Below, piece by piece: positions 1-11,900 of a DNA stretch of 64,000 nt. Position 1 is the first letter of the stretch; every line of letters begins with the position of its first letter. The notes below the pieces were generated by a model, which saw only the letters and a program-made list of their open reading frames with translations, was not told the origin of the DNA and searched no databases. The translations under genes and the position numbers were made by a program. The stretch spans positions 435,077,260 to 435,141,259 of the forward strand of contig NC_085140.1 in NCBI RefSeq assembly GCF_024139115.2, read 5' to 3'. The DNA is from Armigeres subalbatus. Lineage: Eukaryota > Arthropoda > Insecta > Diptera > Culicidae.

Positions 1-210
1 ACATGGTGTGTATCAGTGGAGAACACTCAACGGCTGCAGGTGTTCATTAACAGATGCCTGCGGTATATAAATTGGGCCAGGTGGCCTCACAACTGGATCT
101 CAAACAACGAGCTCCATCGTCGTTATCACCAGAGGCCGATAGCGACAGAAATTCGGGATCGGAAGTGGGGCTGGGTCGGCCACAATGTACAGGATCCATA
201 ATTAAGTAAG
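1..210 (+). mobile_element. 3' scrap of RTE-like LINE with internal deletion
   Basis: The reading frame from about base 16 matches the end of the reverse transcriptase ORF of the LINE at 27.4-29.8 kb on the other strand (shared motifs [31 protein letters not shown]). After the GH of the family's GHTLRR motif the sequence jumps straight to the family's last codons and 3' end (TACAGGATCCATA then TTAAGTAAG), so roughly 230 bases present in the other copy are missing. The left end is cut by the window edge. Non-functional relic. Confidence 0.8.
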
Positions 211-221
211 CAGGGAGGTCG

Positions 222-352
222 AGACAATTTCCAATCCGAGAATTGCCTGGACCAGCACCGAGAATCGAACCCACCCTCAGCATAGTCTTGCTTTGTAGCC
301 ACGCGTACGCATGTAAGACGTCTTACCGTACGGCTGAGGAGGGCCCCATACA
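222..352 (-). mobile_element. tRNA-derived SINE-like repeat
   Basis: Read on the minus strand it has a pol III B-box-like GGTTCGATTC (complement of 262-271) and, about 50 bases upstream, an A-box-like stretch around CAGCCGTACGGTAAGACG (complement of about 320-337). The layout is that of a tRNA head, but the fold is too degenerate to be a tRNA. It lies directly downstream of the LINE scrap. Aedes carries tRNA-related SINEs such as Feilai; I cannot assign the family without alignment. Confidence 0.55.
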
Positions 353-1591
353 TATATGTTTACGAATAAAGCTAGCAAACGAATTTTCTTCAGAATGACT
401 CCGTTCGTGCTTCGGAATGTTCTGAACAGAAACTGCCATTTGTGTTGTCGTGTCTTCTTGCATCAAACGTGAACGAACACTTATGATGTTGCTTCAGTTG
501 ATCACGCACATAATCAAGATAATGTTACTGGGAGTCGCTCGGGGGCGCAAGCGTACATAAAGTTTACACTGCATTGAGGTTTCTATCTACATCCCTATGT
601 GTGGGATGTGTGGAGTATTTACAAAACATTACCTTTTCTTGTTTGCTGTTAGGCTCTGTTAATAGAGAACAACAAACAAATCCGGGGCTACACTATTGTA
701 TTCTTATATATACATAAGTGTACATATATATATAAAACTTCGCAAATTTTAAAGTATGATTTGTCTGACAGACATCAGGTGAAAATAATTTTTTTTTTAT
801 TTGAATCAGTGTGCAGCGCTCTGCCTCTGTGATAGGGTAACCAACTTGATTTGGACCCCTTCACATTTTGGACCCTCCTGGCGACATTTTTCTGATTTCT
901 GAACTGCTAATTCCCCCATTGGCTTCAGGAAATTAACATTGTTCAGCATCTATTTCACGGGTTTCCCTTGCGAAAAAGCGATATTTAGATGAAATTTCAA
1001 GGAAATTAGTTTGTTCAAGAAGGCGAGCGTTACAATGCGTTACGCTTAAAAGTATACATCACTAAAAATCTCAGAACGCACACAATAAGTTTTTGTCGAA
1101 ATTGTGAATTTAAAACGCAAAAATCTTCTCATTGATGCATGCCAATCGAAAGATAAGACTTGGCTTCGACTCAATTTACCAGGGTAAATTAGAAATTCGA
1201 CTTTGAAGAGATTAATTGGGGGTGTCCAAAATGTGTACATTTGGGGGTCCAAAATATGTTGCACTGTCCAAAACGAAGAATATTTTCATTTCAGAAAATG
1301 GCAAATTTCACTGATTTTTCAATAACTGAAGCTCATTTCGAATTTCTATTTCATAAATAAGACCTTCATCTTTGAATTGGTGTCATTTCCGCCCATATCG
1401 AAACTGTATTTCAATAGATATAAGCATATATTGGGATATACTTCCTCTAGGGTTCCAAAATAGGACAGTTACCCTACACTGCCAAAAATATCTATATAAG
1501 ATATATATGTCGCCGTTATAAATTTTTGCAATAGCTCCACCCTAATATAACCGATATAGAACCACACATAAATTAAATAATTCGGGACTGA
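353..1591. other. intergenic, no gene seen
   Basis: AT-rich sequence without a supported ORF. A loose cluster of the motif GGACC/GTCCAAAA occurs between about 850 and 1275 (for example TTTTGGACCC, GGTGTCCAAAATG, GGGGTCCAAAAT), suggesting an old repeat that I cannot delimit. Short TATATA runs occur near 710-740. Confidence 0.4.
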
Positions 1592-1804
1592 TTTGCGATT
1601 TGGGCGTAACTTATTTTGTAAACAAACATTGTTTTATCAATTCCGTAGAATGCAAACATTTTACTCCAAAACTAATTCCCTTATCTGGTAGAGGAAAGTC
1701 TATTCTGTCGGATACATACGTGGGTTTTCTCTAAAAATGCTTGGTTTAGCAGGAATTTGCCTTCCAATGTTTGTTTACAAAATAAGTTACGCCCAAATCG
1801 CAAA
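1592..1804. mobile_element. MITE-like element with perfect 40-bp inverted arms
   Basis: Bases 1592-1631 and 1765-1804 are exact reverse complements over 40 bases (outer end TTTGCGATTTGGGCGTAACT), separated by a 133-base AT-rich spacer with no ORF. The motif CACACATAAA occurs just outside both arms (about 1564 and 1807), which may be part of a target duplication or a longer end. Perfect arms imply recent origin or gene conversion. Superfamily not assigned. Confidence 0.7.
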
Positions 1805-2361
1805 GCACACATAAAGTTTATTCGGACATATATTTTATTAGTAGTTCGCGTGGAGAATTATTATGTGTGCGCTGATATACATCATAAGTTAAATCTATGG
1901 ATTTTTGCCAATAAATATGTGTGGATTTTTAGAAGTGTAGTGTTGTTAAAATCTGCTTGGAGACCTAAATATGCAAGAATATAACAGTTTTATATCTTCT
2001 TATAAACTGTCTTCGCTTTTATCCTGAAATCATATCTCAAAGTTTAATTTTGCTGAAACAAATCAGCGTTATGTTTTACTGGAAAAATGCTAAATTTACA
2101 GCACAAAAAGACTAAAATTTGCTGAATTTCAGCAATAAAAAATTAGTGTCTAAAATCAGCACGTCTTTTCCGATATTTTTCTTTATTTATGAGACAGGAC
2201 CATTTCAAATGTTTCGCTACAAATTACCAGCGCCTCGATAACAGAACGAAAACTTCTGAAGGGTTCGATTATTTATAAATAAATTTCAACTGTCAAACTC
2301 AAAATCGATAGTAATTTTTATTCTATTTCTTCTCAAAATTTCAAAGTAAATATAATTCAAA
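1805..2361. other. upstream region of WDR70
   Basis: About 550 bases of AT-rich DNA between the inverted-repeat element and the WDR70 start codon. It should contain the promoter and 5' UTR, but I see no unambiguous TATA or initiator that could be placed from sequence alone. Confidence 0.4.
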
Positions 2362-4391
2362 ATGAATAAAGGAAAAATCACATTTGGTAAAATACAGCTT
2401 AAATCAAACTCCGTTGCTGATAAAGACGTCCCAGTTGCGACAGGTATTGAACAAAAATCAATTATAATTCGCTTATCATTGAAACCAATCCAAACTGCTC
2501 TTTTCCAGCATCCGGTGGTTTTGGCTCATTTGGACGCGTAGAACCTGCTCCGGAACCGGGTCCATCCGGATCCAGTAGGTTGTTACCAGATGTTGATAAG
2601 ATAGCCACAGATCTGGAGAACAGCCGCATGCAAGAGGTAATGGGAATCAGCGGATTCGGTCGGAAGGCCAAACAATTCGACATCAACGAAATGATTCAGA
2701 AAGCCAAACAGAACGCTCCCAAAGCGGAAGAGGATCCGAATGCAATTCGGGTGGAGGAACCGACAGATCGTGGGGGTGGCACTGGATCGTCGGATGATGA
2801 TAGCGATGGGGAGATGATTGGACCCATACCAACGATGGCGCCCGGCGATGGGAAGAACAAGAAAAAGGAACGCAGGGACAGCGCTGAGGATAGCGACGAG
2901 GATGACGAAGATGAAGACGATTTTGACGAGGATGCTCCAATCAATAAAATTCCTAACTCTCATGAGGTGGAAATGCGACACGGCTCAAAGGCGGTAATTT
3001 CGCTTGCAGCAGATCCATCTGGGGTAAGGTTGGCATCAGGATCCGTGGATTACAATTTGAACTTTTGGGACTTTTCCGGTATGGACAAATCGATGAAGAG
3101 CTTTAGGAGTTTACAGCCTTGTGAAAACCATCCGATAAGAGATTTGCATTATTCGACCACCGGGGACATGATTCTTGTGGTGTCCGGCAGTTCTCAAGCT
3201 AAAGTTTTGGACAGAGATGGCTTCGAAAAGATGGAATGCGTTAAAGGCGATCAGTACATAACGGATATGATCAGAACCAAAGGCCACGTGGCCGGATTAA
3301 CGGGAGGTTGTTGGAATTTTGTCAAAAAGGATGAATTCTTGACCAGCGCAATGGATTCGACTTTGCGGACATGGGTTTTTGCCAAATCGAAAGAACAGAA
3401 AAATGTGATTAAGACAAGAGCCCAAGGAGGCTTAAAGACAGTTCCAACGGCTTGCACATACAATCGGGATGGAACATTGATTGCGGCGGGATGTAGTGAC
3501 GGCTCGATTCAAACTTGGGACACGCGGAAGATGTTCGTCAATACGACGCATTGCGTGAGAGATGCCCATGCCAAGGGAAGTGATATTTCCTCGATTCTGT
3601 TCTCATACGCAGGCCAAGTTCTCGCTACAAGATCAACAGACGAGACACTAAAATTATGGGATCTACGAGCATTTAAGAAACCTTTACACGAATTTGGAAA
3701 TCTCTTCTCTCGGTATGACACCACGGATTGTTGCTTCAGCCCAGATGACACGATGGTCCTAACTGGAGAATCGTTGCCCAAAGGACAAAAGCAAGCGCGT
3801 TTGTACTTCTTCGACACTAAAACATTTGAAACCGTTGCGACCATTCCGATCACGGACTCTCACATTATTCGAGCTCATTGGCATCCGAAGTTGAATCAAG
3901 TTTTTGTGGGATGTGGAAACGGGATCATTCGTGGTCTATACGACGAAAAGCGAAGTATGAGAGGAGCTAAGCTGTGTGTCGTCCGAACCTATCGCAAGAA
4001 GAAAGATATGGAAATGGTCGGAACGACTCAGGTCATAACTCCTCACGCACTTCCTATGTTCCGACAGGAGAAGTCCCGTTCACACCGTAAAAAACTCGAA
4101 AAAGATCGTCTGGATCCCGTCAAATCCAGAAGGCCGGACCTACCGATCACCAGCGGTCAAGGCGGACGAGTGGCGAGTTCGGGAGGAACACTTTCTTCGT
4201 ATGTCATCAGAAATCTTGGACTTAGCAAGAGGGTGGAAGACGACCAAGATCCGCGCGAGGCCATCCTAAAATACGCTAAAGAGGCGGCCGAGAATCCCTA
4301 CTGGATCTCTCCAGCTTACAACAAAACTCAACCCAAGCCCATTTTCAACACTGAAGACGAACCGGACAGTAAGAAACCAAAAACCGAATAA
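2362..4391 (+). CDS. WDR70: WD repeat-containing protein 70 (gastrulation-defective 1 homologue)
   Basis: Two exons, 2362-2443 and 2509-4391, separated by a 65-base GT..AG intron (donor GTATTG, acceptor TTTTCCAG). The split codon G|CA keeps frame and the product is 654 aa, about the size of the vertebrate protein. Order: N-terminus MNKGKITFGKI, a glycine/proline-rich segment, a strongly acidic D/E run around residues 151-176, WD40 blades from about residue 184 (HGSKAVISLAADPSG, LASGSVDYNLNFWD, LKLWDLR), and a basic tail ending DSKKPKTE. The ATG at 2362 is chosen because the long open frame at 2580 begins with TTG and lacks the conserved N-terminus. WDR70 is a nuclear protein linked to H2B ubiquitination and DNA-break processing in yeast and human (family knowledge). 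An AATAAA lies at 4405-4410, 14 bases after the stop. The downstream neighbour is convergent. Confidence 0.95.
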
Positions 4392-4495
4392 TTTTCCATA
4401 ATTCAATAAATTTGACTCACTTTAAAGGAATTTCTTTCGATCAATCAACTCACCGAACTCCTCTAACGATTCGTCCTTGTATTTAATCCAGTTCC

Positions 4496-4991
4496 TTAAA
4501 AGATAGCATCCTGCAAGCGGAAGCAATCGCTCGCAATCTTCCATTTGTCCCCTTGGGCCGTGATCATGAACGTCTGCTGGAATGGTTTGGTGGGATTGTC
4601 CTGGAACTTGACCGTTCCCGACACCTGGATGATGAACGTCAGCTGCGAGGACACAGCATCGTCAATGATTGGTTGTGCGTCCAGGGTGTTCATGATGTGC
4701 TCCGATCGGGGCAGTTCCTGGAAATACTTTTGGATGTTGTCTTTGCCGTTGGCACCGTTTCCGTTCCACACCAGCAAACCGTTGTCCATGTAGAGCCGGG
4801 CCATTTGATGGCGCTTTTTGTCTACGCTTTCGTAGTAAAGTTTAGTGAATTCCTCGGCCGTCCGGCAAGCGGTGTCAATTTTGGTGCGCAGTTCCTGTGG
4901 GTGGAGCGATTTTTGTTGTATATGAGAACTTAACCTCAAAATCAAAGAAATTTGAGCAAAATTTACTTACTGGATCAATTACGGTTGCCAT
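4496..4991 (-). CDS. Nxt1: NTF2-related export protein 1 (p15)
   Basis: Minus strand, two exons: 4991-4971 (seven codons, MATVIDP) and 4894-4496 (begins ELRTKIDTACRTAEEF), joined across a 76-base intron with donor GTAAGT and acceptor CCACAG. Product 139 aa, typical of the family. The whole protein is one NTF2-like fold: LYYESVDKKRHQMARLY, VWNGNGANGKDNI, NTLDAQPI, and the final GDKWKIASDCFRLQ. NXT1 pairs with NXF1/TAP (and other NXFs) to carry mRNA through the nuclear pore (family knowledge). The stop is only about 105 bases from the WDR70 stop, so the two genes are convergent and their 3' UTRs may overlap. A minus-strand ATTAAA near 4480 could serve as poly(A) signal. Confidence 0.94.
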
Positions 4992-5239
4992 TTCGATTAG
5001 TCAGTTCCTGATGTAAATGCGCTTTATCCAAACTAATATGTTGCGTCTTTTCACGAGGAAATACAAGTTTTTTTTACAATTTTATAATTACAAAATCCCA
5101 AGGATGAAAATCGACGCCGCTATCTTTTTTGTTTATAAAATGTTGACAGTTCTAAGCCCTTCAGAAAAAAAGTTGAAACATCATTCTCGTTTATTTAAAA
5201 AGGGCCTAATTCAAAACGAAAACATTTAAAAAAATATTA

Positions 5240-6049
5240 GTGCTGTCCAATGCACGTAAAAAAAAATAACCTTATATGTTATGGCAAAAAACCATTCGAA
5301 AATACTTATGCTCTTCATTATGCCACCTAATGAATGATCCTATATCAAAAAGCTAATAGCATTCATTAGTTAATGAAAAGTATAAGTTTCCGAATGCCTG
5401 TGACTAATGCGATGTATAAGTTTTTTCTTATACATGTCATTAAGCGCCTCCCGGATAAAAAAATACAATAGAGTTGCAATAAAATATCATAAAAATACAA
5501 TAGATTTTTCTGATGAGCATTAAATTCTATTGTTTTTATATCATACCAATTAAAGTGCCATTTTGTTATTCAAATATACGTACAATAAATTCTATTGCCA
5601 GTGAAAGTTTGGCAATAGAATTACAATAAATTCAATTGTAATGGCAAAAATTTGTTCGTGAAAAAATCGATTTTTTTATTGTAAAGATACATAACAACCC
5701 CTATTTTCTTTTGTAAAACTGCCATTTACAACAGACTTTATGGTGGAAAACAATAGGCTTCATTGTAATTCTATTGTGAGCCACAATAGAGTTTAATGTA
5801 ATTACTATTAATTTCAGCGTACTGTCACAATAATTTCTATTGTAATTCTATTGGGAATTTTTATTAGGGCTGCTTTGGCAAAAAAGTATTAGAAATATTA
5901 ATAATAAACAACATAAAATTTTTTTACGTGTGAGAGCTTGAAGTAGCTCGAAGTTTCTACCTGTCCTGCTCATGCCCATTTGTTGACAAAAAAGAACGAG
6001 CAGGGCGGGAACAACTTCGAGCTACTTCGAGCTGCTCATTGGACAGCAC
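5240..6049. mobile_element. 810-bp foldback MITE, TA target duplication
   Basis: Ends are GTGCTGTCCAATG at 5240 and its complement CATTGGACAGCAC ending at 6049, with TA on both sides (5238-5239, 6050-6051), as for Tc1/mariner-type elements. A second inner pair, CACGTAAAAAAA near 5252 and TTTTTTTACGTG near 5925, is also inverted. The right part contains a near-palindrome built on CTTCGAGCTACTTCGAGCT (about 5937-6034). The middle (5460-5860) is filled with variants of ATTGTAATTCTATTG. No transposase-coding capacity, hence non-autonomous. Confidence 0.7.
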
Positions 6050-6800
6050 TATTGTCTATCCGAAAAAAAGTTAGACCGCTTTTTATACCGAAGTTGGAAT
6101 TTTCTCCAAGTACAGGCAACTTTCCCAACTTCGGAAATAGTGCGCTAGATTCGCCTAAAGATGCGCTAAACAACGCATCAATTAGTTTGACAGATAAAAC
6201 ATCGGAAGAAAGTTCGGTTCGGAAGTCCCGACTTCCAAATTGGTTCTATACGCTGTTCTACGCCGACTACACACAAAAAAAAATCGTTGGTAAAAATCAA
6301 AGAATCGTTGGTAAATTTAAGAAAACGCGTTAGTGATTTTCAGTAGAAAGTATAGCGCTGTCCAAGGGGTAAACCACTCGGCACACTTTCAGAATGGTTA
6401 ATTGTGCCCATTGTGCCTTATTTTGTGCCGAAGTGTGCCGAAATGTGCCGAGATAAAAATAATATTTTTTTGGCGGCACTGGCTTTTTTGATTATTTGGC
6501 ATCACGGGAAAAACAGTTTTTTGTCAATAAAAAACAAAAAGGAACTATATTTAACGGAAAAAGTCGTAGCTCAATTGAAAAACTATTGCCTCGTCTATTG
6601 CGTATATTGCCAGCTCCGGAGACCTAAGTGAAATAACACGTCGGAGAACATAATATTAAAATACGTTTAATGTTTCGCCACTCTTGGCGTCACCCGTACC
6701 ATCCTAAACGGATAATAACAAGCGGAACTCCGCCAGGAACGGCTATTAGCCACTACCGTCGTGACCGACTGGTATCACCACAGAAGTTTCCGGCATACTA

Positions 6801-7009
6801 CACACTTAAAATAAATTGCCGAATTCGGTAAAATTTTACCGAAATCTCAACAGCAGAACTGTTCGGTAAATAATTAAACTGATTTTCGGTGATTTTGACA
6901 TTTGAGCAATGGAAAAAATTACAAAAAATCTGTAAAATAAATTACCGGACAGTTCTGCTGTTGAGATTTCGGTAAAACTTACCGAATACGGTGAAATGAG
7001 TTAAGTGTG
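6801..7009. mobile_element. nested MITE, CACACTTAA ends
   Basis: Ends CACACTTAA and TTAAGTGTG, flanked by TACTA on both sides (6796-6800, 7010-7014); the true duplication may be only TA. Interior arms are strongly inverted (CGGTAAAATTTTACCGAAAT, AACAGCAGAACTGTTCGG and complements) and rich in GGTAA/TTACC. It sits inside the hAT-like element and is therefore younger. Related ends occur at 17898-18141 and around 43475. Confidence 0.7.
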
Positions 7010-7039
7010 TACTATTCCTACAAGTAAGTTCCATTAAAT

Positions 7040-7545
7040 TTATGAACTGTACAGTTTGATTACATTAGATATCCGTCTCCATCCTTCAGGAGTAACCAGA
7101 AATATCAATTCTGTCATTCCGTATGATGAACTGTTACTCTATGCATGCGTTAATCGTCCCGAATATCCACCACCGACTCACGTTCACCCTGTGCCAGCGC
7201 AATGATACGATCTGGAAAACCTTTCAGCTAGTTCTCAGTGGCAAAAGATCGGACAATCATCTCTCCGTAACATCGTTTTATCCATTATCCACCTCGTCGA
7301 ACCGGAATCCTATGCCTACCATTTTGAAGCTGCGTTGTCGACTGACGTGGAACCGTTTGTATAAATGCGAAGATCAATTGATTCTTCCGATAGTTGTTCC
7401 AGACGAAAAGCAACCTCAATAACAACCTCGGAAGAAGATCATACATTGGCGGATAACAAGCGAACAGCATGAAATGTGGACCCGTTGACGGCTGGAGGAA
7501 TTATCGACGTGGACATCAATCTTAACAGTAAAAGCAGAACATAAC
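7040..7545 (+). pseudogene. unidentified coding relic inside hAT-like element
   Basis: From an apparent acceptor (TTACATTAG, about 7068) one frame reads for roughly 150 codons with a few internal stops (motifs PYDELLLYACVNRPEYPPP, SSLRNIVLSIIHLVEP, YAYHFEAAL). Upstream, 6665-6795 could be a preceding exon, with a donor-like AAG|GTAAGT near 7022. I do not recognise the protein. The regularity of the frame and low stop density argue for a decayed gene rather than chance. The strand is opposite to the ankyrin relic, so the two are probably separate captures. Confidence 0.4.
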
Positions 7546-7934
7546 AAGAAAAAATGTATTGTAAATTTTAATTAGAATTAATTTATTGTATTTTTTTTTA
7601 TTACGATGGGGATTACTATTTCACTTTGCTTCATGGTGCTGCCGTATCTGTTGAGGATTGCCTTCTGATACACTAGTTATCAAATCCTGTCGGTCATCAA
7701 TGTTGGTTTCTCTTTCGTGAAAGACTGGGCCACTCATGCAGTTTGTGGTGGATTAGGAATAGTTTACCAAATCTTTGGTTTTGTTATTGTTCACTTCCTT
7801 GATGACCTGAGTGCTTGCCTGTGTGTCTTTTGAGGAAAAGTTGAACGGGAATAAGAAACGGAATTTGAAACAAGCTCATTTTAGTAAGCTGTCTGCCCCG
7901 CGATGCTTCGTTACTATCTCCTGGAAACACATCG

Positions 7935-8321
7935 TCATATGCGACCACTTACCACAGGGGCTAACTTATCCAGCATAAGTGCTAGGGCACACTGTTCTCT
8001 CGATTCGGCACAAGTGTGTCTTCCGCAGGAACAAGTCTGCTCAGCCCAGAAGCTCTTGCCGGTGTCCGTCTCGACCGGCGATTCCCCAGCGAATAGTAGC
8101 AGCTTGGCACATCGAATCCTTCCTTGGAGAACAGCCTTCATGCATAAGGTGGAACCGATATTGTTCTTTGGGCGAATCACCAAACTCCGGCCCTCTGTCA
8201 TCACCATATGTTCACAACGTCCGTGAATCCAGCTTCTGAAGCAAAGTGGAGCGGTTTGTTGTCTTCGTTTTCTTGGAGGAACATCTCCAAGAAGTTTGTC
8301 AGGTTCGAAGTGCAGATCCAT
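7935..8321 (-). pseudogene. ankyrin-repeat gene relic
   Basis: Minus strand, two frames joined by one frameshift near 8205. The first frame gives FLQENEDNKPLHFASEAG followed by FTDVV, matching the ankyrin pattern xxTPLHxAxxxGxxxVV. The second gives GSTLCMKAVLQGRIRCAKLL then LFAGESPVETD, again ankyrin-like, followed by a cysteine/histidine-rich CSCGRHTC segment. The frameshift and the lack of a start or complete exon set mark it as broken. It lies wholly within the hAT-like element, suggesting capture of host sequence. The parent gene is not identified. Confidence 0.5.
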
Positions 8322-8772
8322 GATGTGACCGTCTTTCCGCTTCGATGTGTGGTGTTAAAAGGAAATGCTGTTTTCTAGGATGTTCCGGAAAACCACCTAC
8401 AGGTACTCGTTTAGCTTCACGGAGATCACGGAGACAGCCTCAACAGTGTGGTTTTGTGTTTAATGTCACTTTTTGTTTCATTTCAAACACCTTGACATCC
8501 ATGCTTGACACTGATTTCTCGACTGTCAAAACTAGATAGAGTGCCCAGATGTGCCGAAAGTGTGCCATACTGTGCCGCGGGCACATTGTGCCGAGTGGCT
8601 TACCCCTTGGCGCTGTCGGATTAACAAACGCAGAACTTTTGATTCAGGAATGTGGCTTCTCATATTGTTTTAACAGTTCACCACTCTTAAATGTAGCATC
8701 ATGCTCTTATATCAAAAGTTTTTTCCGCTTTTCTTCTAACAGTTCTTGCTTCTTAATGTTAATGGTGTTCTT

Positions 8773-8787
8773 ATGATTTTCATTATT
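8773..8787. repeat. 15-bp target-site duplication, 3' side of I-clade LINE
   Basis: ATGATTTTCATTATT here is repeated exactly at 14448-14462. The two copies bracket the LINE and mark its boundaries. Together with the oligo(T) run (element poly(A) tail on the minus strand) next to this copy, this is the signature of target-primed reverse transcription. Confidence 0.88.
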
Positions 8788-8968
8788 TTTTTTTTTTTTT
8801 TTTCTCTTGTTGATGGCTCAGACCTTTTGATCCATAAAGCCAAGGATTGTGACATTTGTGTTGTTTTGAAAATCATCGTTCGGGATACCGAAACTGATGA
8901 TGCCTCTTCAGTAATTTACTGATAATCTTTTGTGATATGATTACATTTTTTTAATTTCTTTTTTAATC

Positions 8969-11900
8969 TCAAACATATTTGTCAATCTTCCTCAGGTATT
9001 CAACAATTTGTTGGTCAACAATTTGTTCTCTGGGGTCATTTTTTTGAAGAATGTTAATCATTGGTGTATTATTATTTAGTATAGGGGTGTTTGTTCTGTT
9101 TAAATTGTATTTAGGGCAGTGATAAAGAATGTGTGATAAGTCCTCTGTGTTCCCGCAATGGTCGCAACGAGAATTTGAGACAAGATTCCAGTTTGCTAGT
9201 TTTTCTTTCGTTACTACATGTCCTGTTCTGATACGTCCTATTTGTATTACTTCTATTGTCGTTAAATTTAGTCCTTTGAACCACGGTGTATTGCTGATTG
9301 TTTTAGAATGTTCATAGTGAAATTTGCCTTTCTCCGTTGAAATTAATTCGTATTGTTCCTGCCATTCTTTATTAGTTTCGTTTTTGAATATGTTTAGTAA
9401 GTCCGGTAGTGAGTATCCTATTTGTTCTTCTGTAGTCTTAGTTGTACCCATTTTAGCTGCATAATCAGCTCGATCGTTCCCTATTATATTAATATGTCCT
9501 GGTATCCACTGTATGTATATTTTACTGAAGTCTGTTTGTTGTATTTCGTTCCATAATTTTACTATTAAACTATTATCAGTTTCCATTGGTTTTAGGAGTA
9601 GTGTGCAAGCATTTTTGGAATCAGTTAGTATAGCTATATTATCTATATTTTGTTTTTAGCATAGTTTACTGCATTGATTATGGCTACTATCTCGGCGCTC
9701 AAAATAGTGTATCCAGTTCTTAGTTTGCTACTATAAGAAATTTTCTCCTGAGCATCATAGAATCCACATCCTACTAGTGTGTTTGAAATGGAACCGTCAG
9801 TATAAATTTGGTAACAGTTTTTGTAGTAATTGTCTATTAAGTCTAATACTATTTGTGTTAGTATTAATGTTTTTCTTTTTGATTTCCTTTATATTGTTTC
9901 TGATAGTTATTCTATTGTTTGATCTGTTATCGTGAACTGGAGTCAATTTTGGTAGTAGTTGTAAAAGTAGGTAGTTATTCAGTGATGCTGTTTTTTCAAG
10001 AAAAGATATATGTTTTGGAAGATGGTCTAAATTCATGATGGCATACAAACTTTCTACTATTGGACTATTTCTATGGAACAGTGTTTTACTTATTTCTTTC
10101 AGGGCTAGCATTTCTGCTCTTTTTTTCAAAGGTATTTCTCCTGATTCACATAGGATTACATGGTTGGGTGTCGATTGTAGATATCTTAGAGAAGTTCTAA
10201 TAGCTAAGTTTTGAACAGTTTCTAATTTCTTAAATGTTGTTTTACATACTATTCCGATTATTGTTAAACCATATTCTATGTGGGGTCTTACTATAGCTTT
10301 ATAAATTTTCAACATTTGTTCCGGGTGTGCGCCACTACGTTTTCGACTAATCATTTTCAAAATATTAATTTTATTCTTTGCTTTTATTATACTATTATTA
10401 ATGTGTGTTTTGAACGACAATTTATGGTCTAAATGAACTCCTAGTATTCTATGATTTGGTACTACTGGTATTATTGAATTGTTAATGCGTATATTAATAG
10501 ACGGGTCGAATTTATTTTTGAAAACTATTGTTGCTGATTTTAGTGGGTTTATTTCCATTCCTAGTTTTTCAAATTCTAGTGATAATCGGGTCAGGAATAT
10601 GTTCATTTTTTCTGCTACTGTTGCTACACTAAATCCTGTTACTACAGCTGTAAAATCGTCTGCAAACTGTATGAGTATTTCGTCATTCCTAATCACTTGG
10701 TGAATTATATGAGTGTAAATATTAAAAAGGATGGGTGATAGAGGACATCCCTGCGGTAAGCCTTTGTTTGTAGTTTGTACTATTCGTGTACCATCATTTA
10801 GTTCTAGTATCATTTTTCTTTCTTTTAAATAGTTATAAACCCAATTGACAATTTCAGATGGTATTTTAAGATGTTCCATGATTGAAAGGAGTTTACTAAC
10901 GTTTACATTGTCAAATGCTTTGGTAAGATCAAGGAAGGTTGCCGCAAGGACCATACCTTCTCTTTTAGCTTCATAAATTTTTGAAATTAGTGTGTTTACA
11001 CAATTTATAGCAGAGGTATGTTTTTTGAAACCATATGAATTAAGCGGTATGACGTTATTGTCTTTTAGGAAATCATTAAGCTTATTTTTAACTACGTTGT
11101 TTATTAGTTTTATTAGGACATTTATCATAGCTAAAGGTCTATATGATTGTGGTTTGTCGGGTTCCTTAGTTGGTTTTAGTAGGGGTATTATGTTTATTGT
11201 TCTCCAGTCTTTTGGAATTCGTCCTGTATTCAATACTTCCTGCATGAGTTCCGTAAATCGAATTATTAAGTTAAATTTGATGTTTTTCAAGATAAAGAAT
11301 GATAACTTATCTATACCTGGTGTTGAATGATCTTTTTTGGATTTGATTATTTTACTTATTTTTATGCAATTAACCTCTATTTCTTTTCCTGGTTTTTGGG
11401 TAAATGTTATTCTGTCTGGAGGGAAATTTAAGTTCATGAACTGCTGGGATAAACTATTGTTGTTCAAGAGATTTTTGTTGTTTTTAGCTGGTCGACCTCC
11501 ACTCACTACTCTTATTGTATTCCAAAGTGTTTTATTGTCCATAGTATTGTCAATTGAGTCTATCTTTTTTATTCGACTCTTCCTTTTTTCTCGTCTTATT
11601 TCTCTTTTCAGTATGGCTTTACTTTTTTTTTAAATTCTGTAAAGTTTTGATCTGTTTGGTTTCTTAAGAAGTCTCTTAATTTACTGTTTTTTTCGTCCAG
11701 CATGACTTTGATCTGATTGGTCCACCATGATTTTGGGTTTATATTTTTGTTCGAATTTATCTTGTATGTGGAATCTTGAACTATTTCCTGAACTATTTCA
11801 CTTATGTCTTCTGGTGTATGGAAAGCATGAGGTTGTAGTGTATTTAGTTTTTGTATGGCTTGGTTTTATTGAAAAAATCATGTTTGTACTTGTAATTGTA

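Larger units (their letters stand above)
6363..8609. mobile_element. hAT-like non-autonomous element carrying gene relics
   Basis: The ends are inverted: 6363 begins CAAGGGGTAAACCACTCGGC and the complement of 8609 begins CAAGGGGTAAGCCACTCGGC, about 23 bases with one mismatch. The 8-bp word GCGCTGTC directly flanks both ends (6355-6362 and 8610-8617), the duplication size made by hAT transposases. Inside each end the word GTGCCGAA/GTGTGCCG recurs several times (6427-6455; 8547-8590), as expected of subterminal transposase-binding repeats. The 2247-base interior shows no transposase domain. It contains a plus-strand coding relic, a minus-strand ankyrin-like relic and a nested 209-bp MITE. Confidence 0.75.

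Noticed and set aside
2580..4391. WDR70 starting at 2580
   Set aside because: That position is TTG; an upstream exon with ATG at 2362 splices in frame and supplies the conserved N-terminus.
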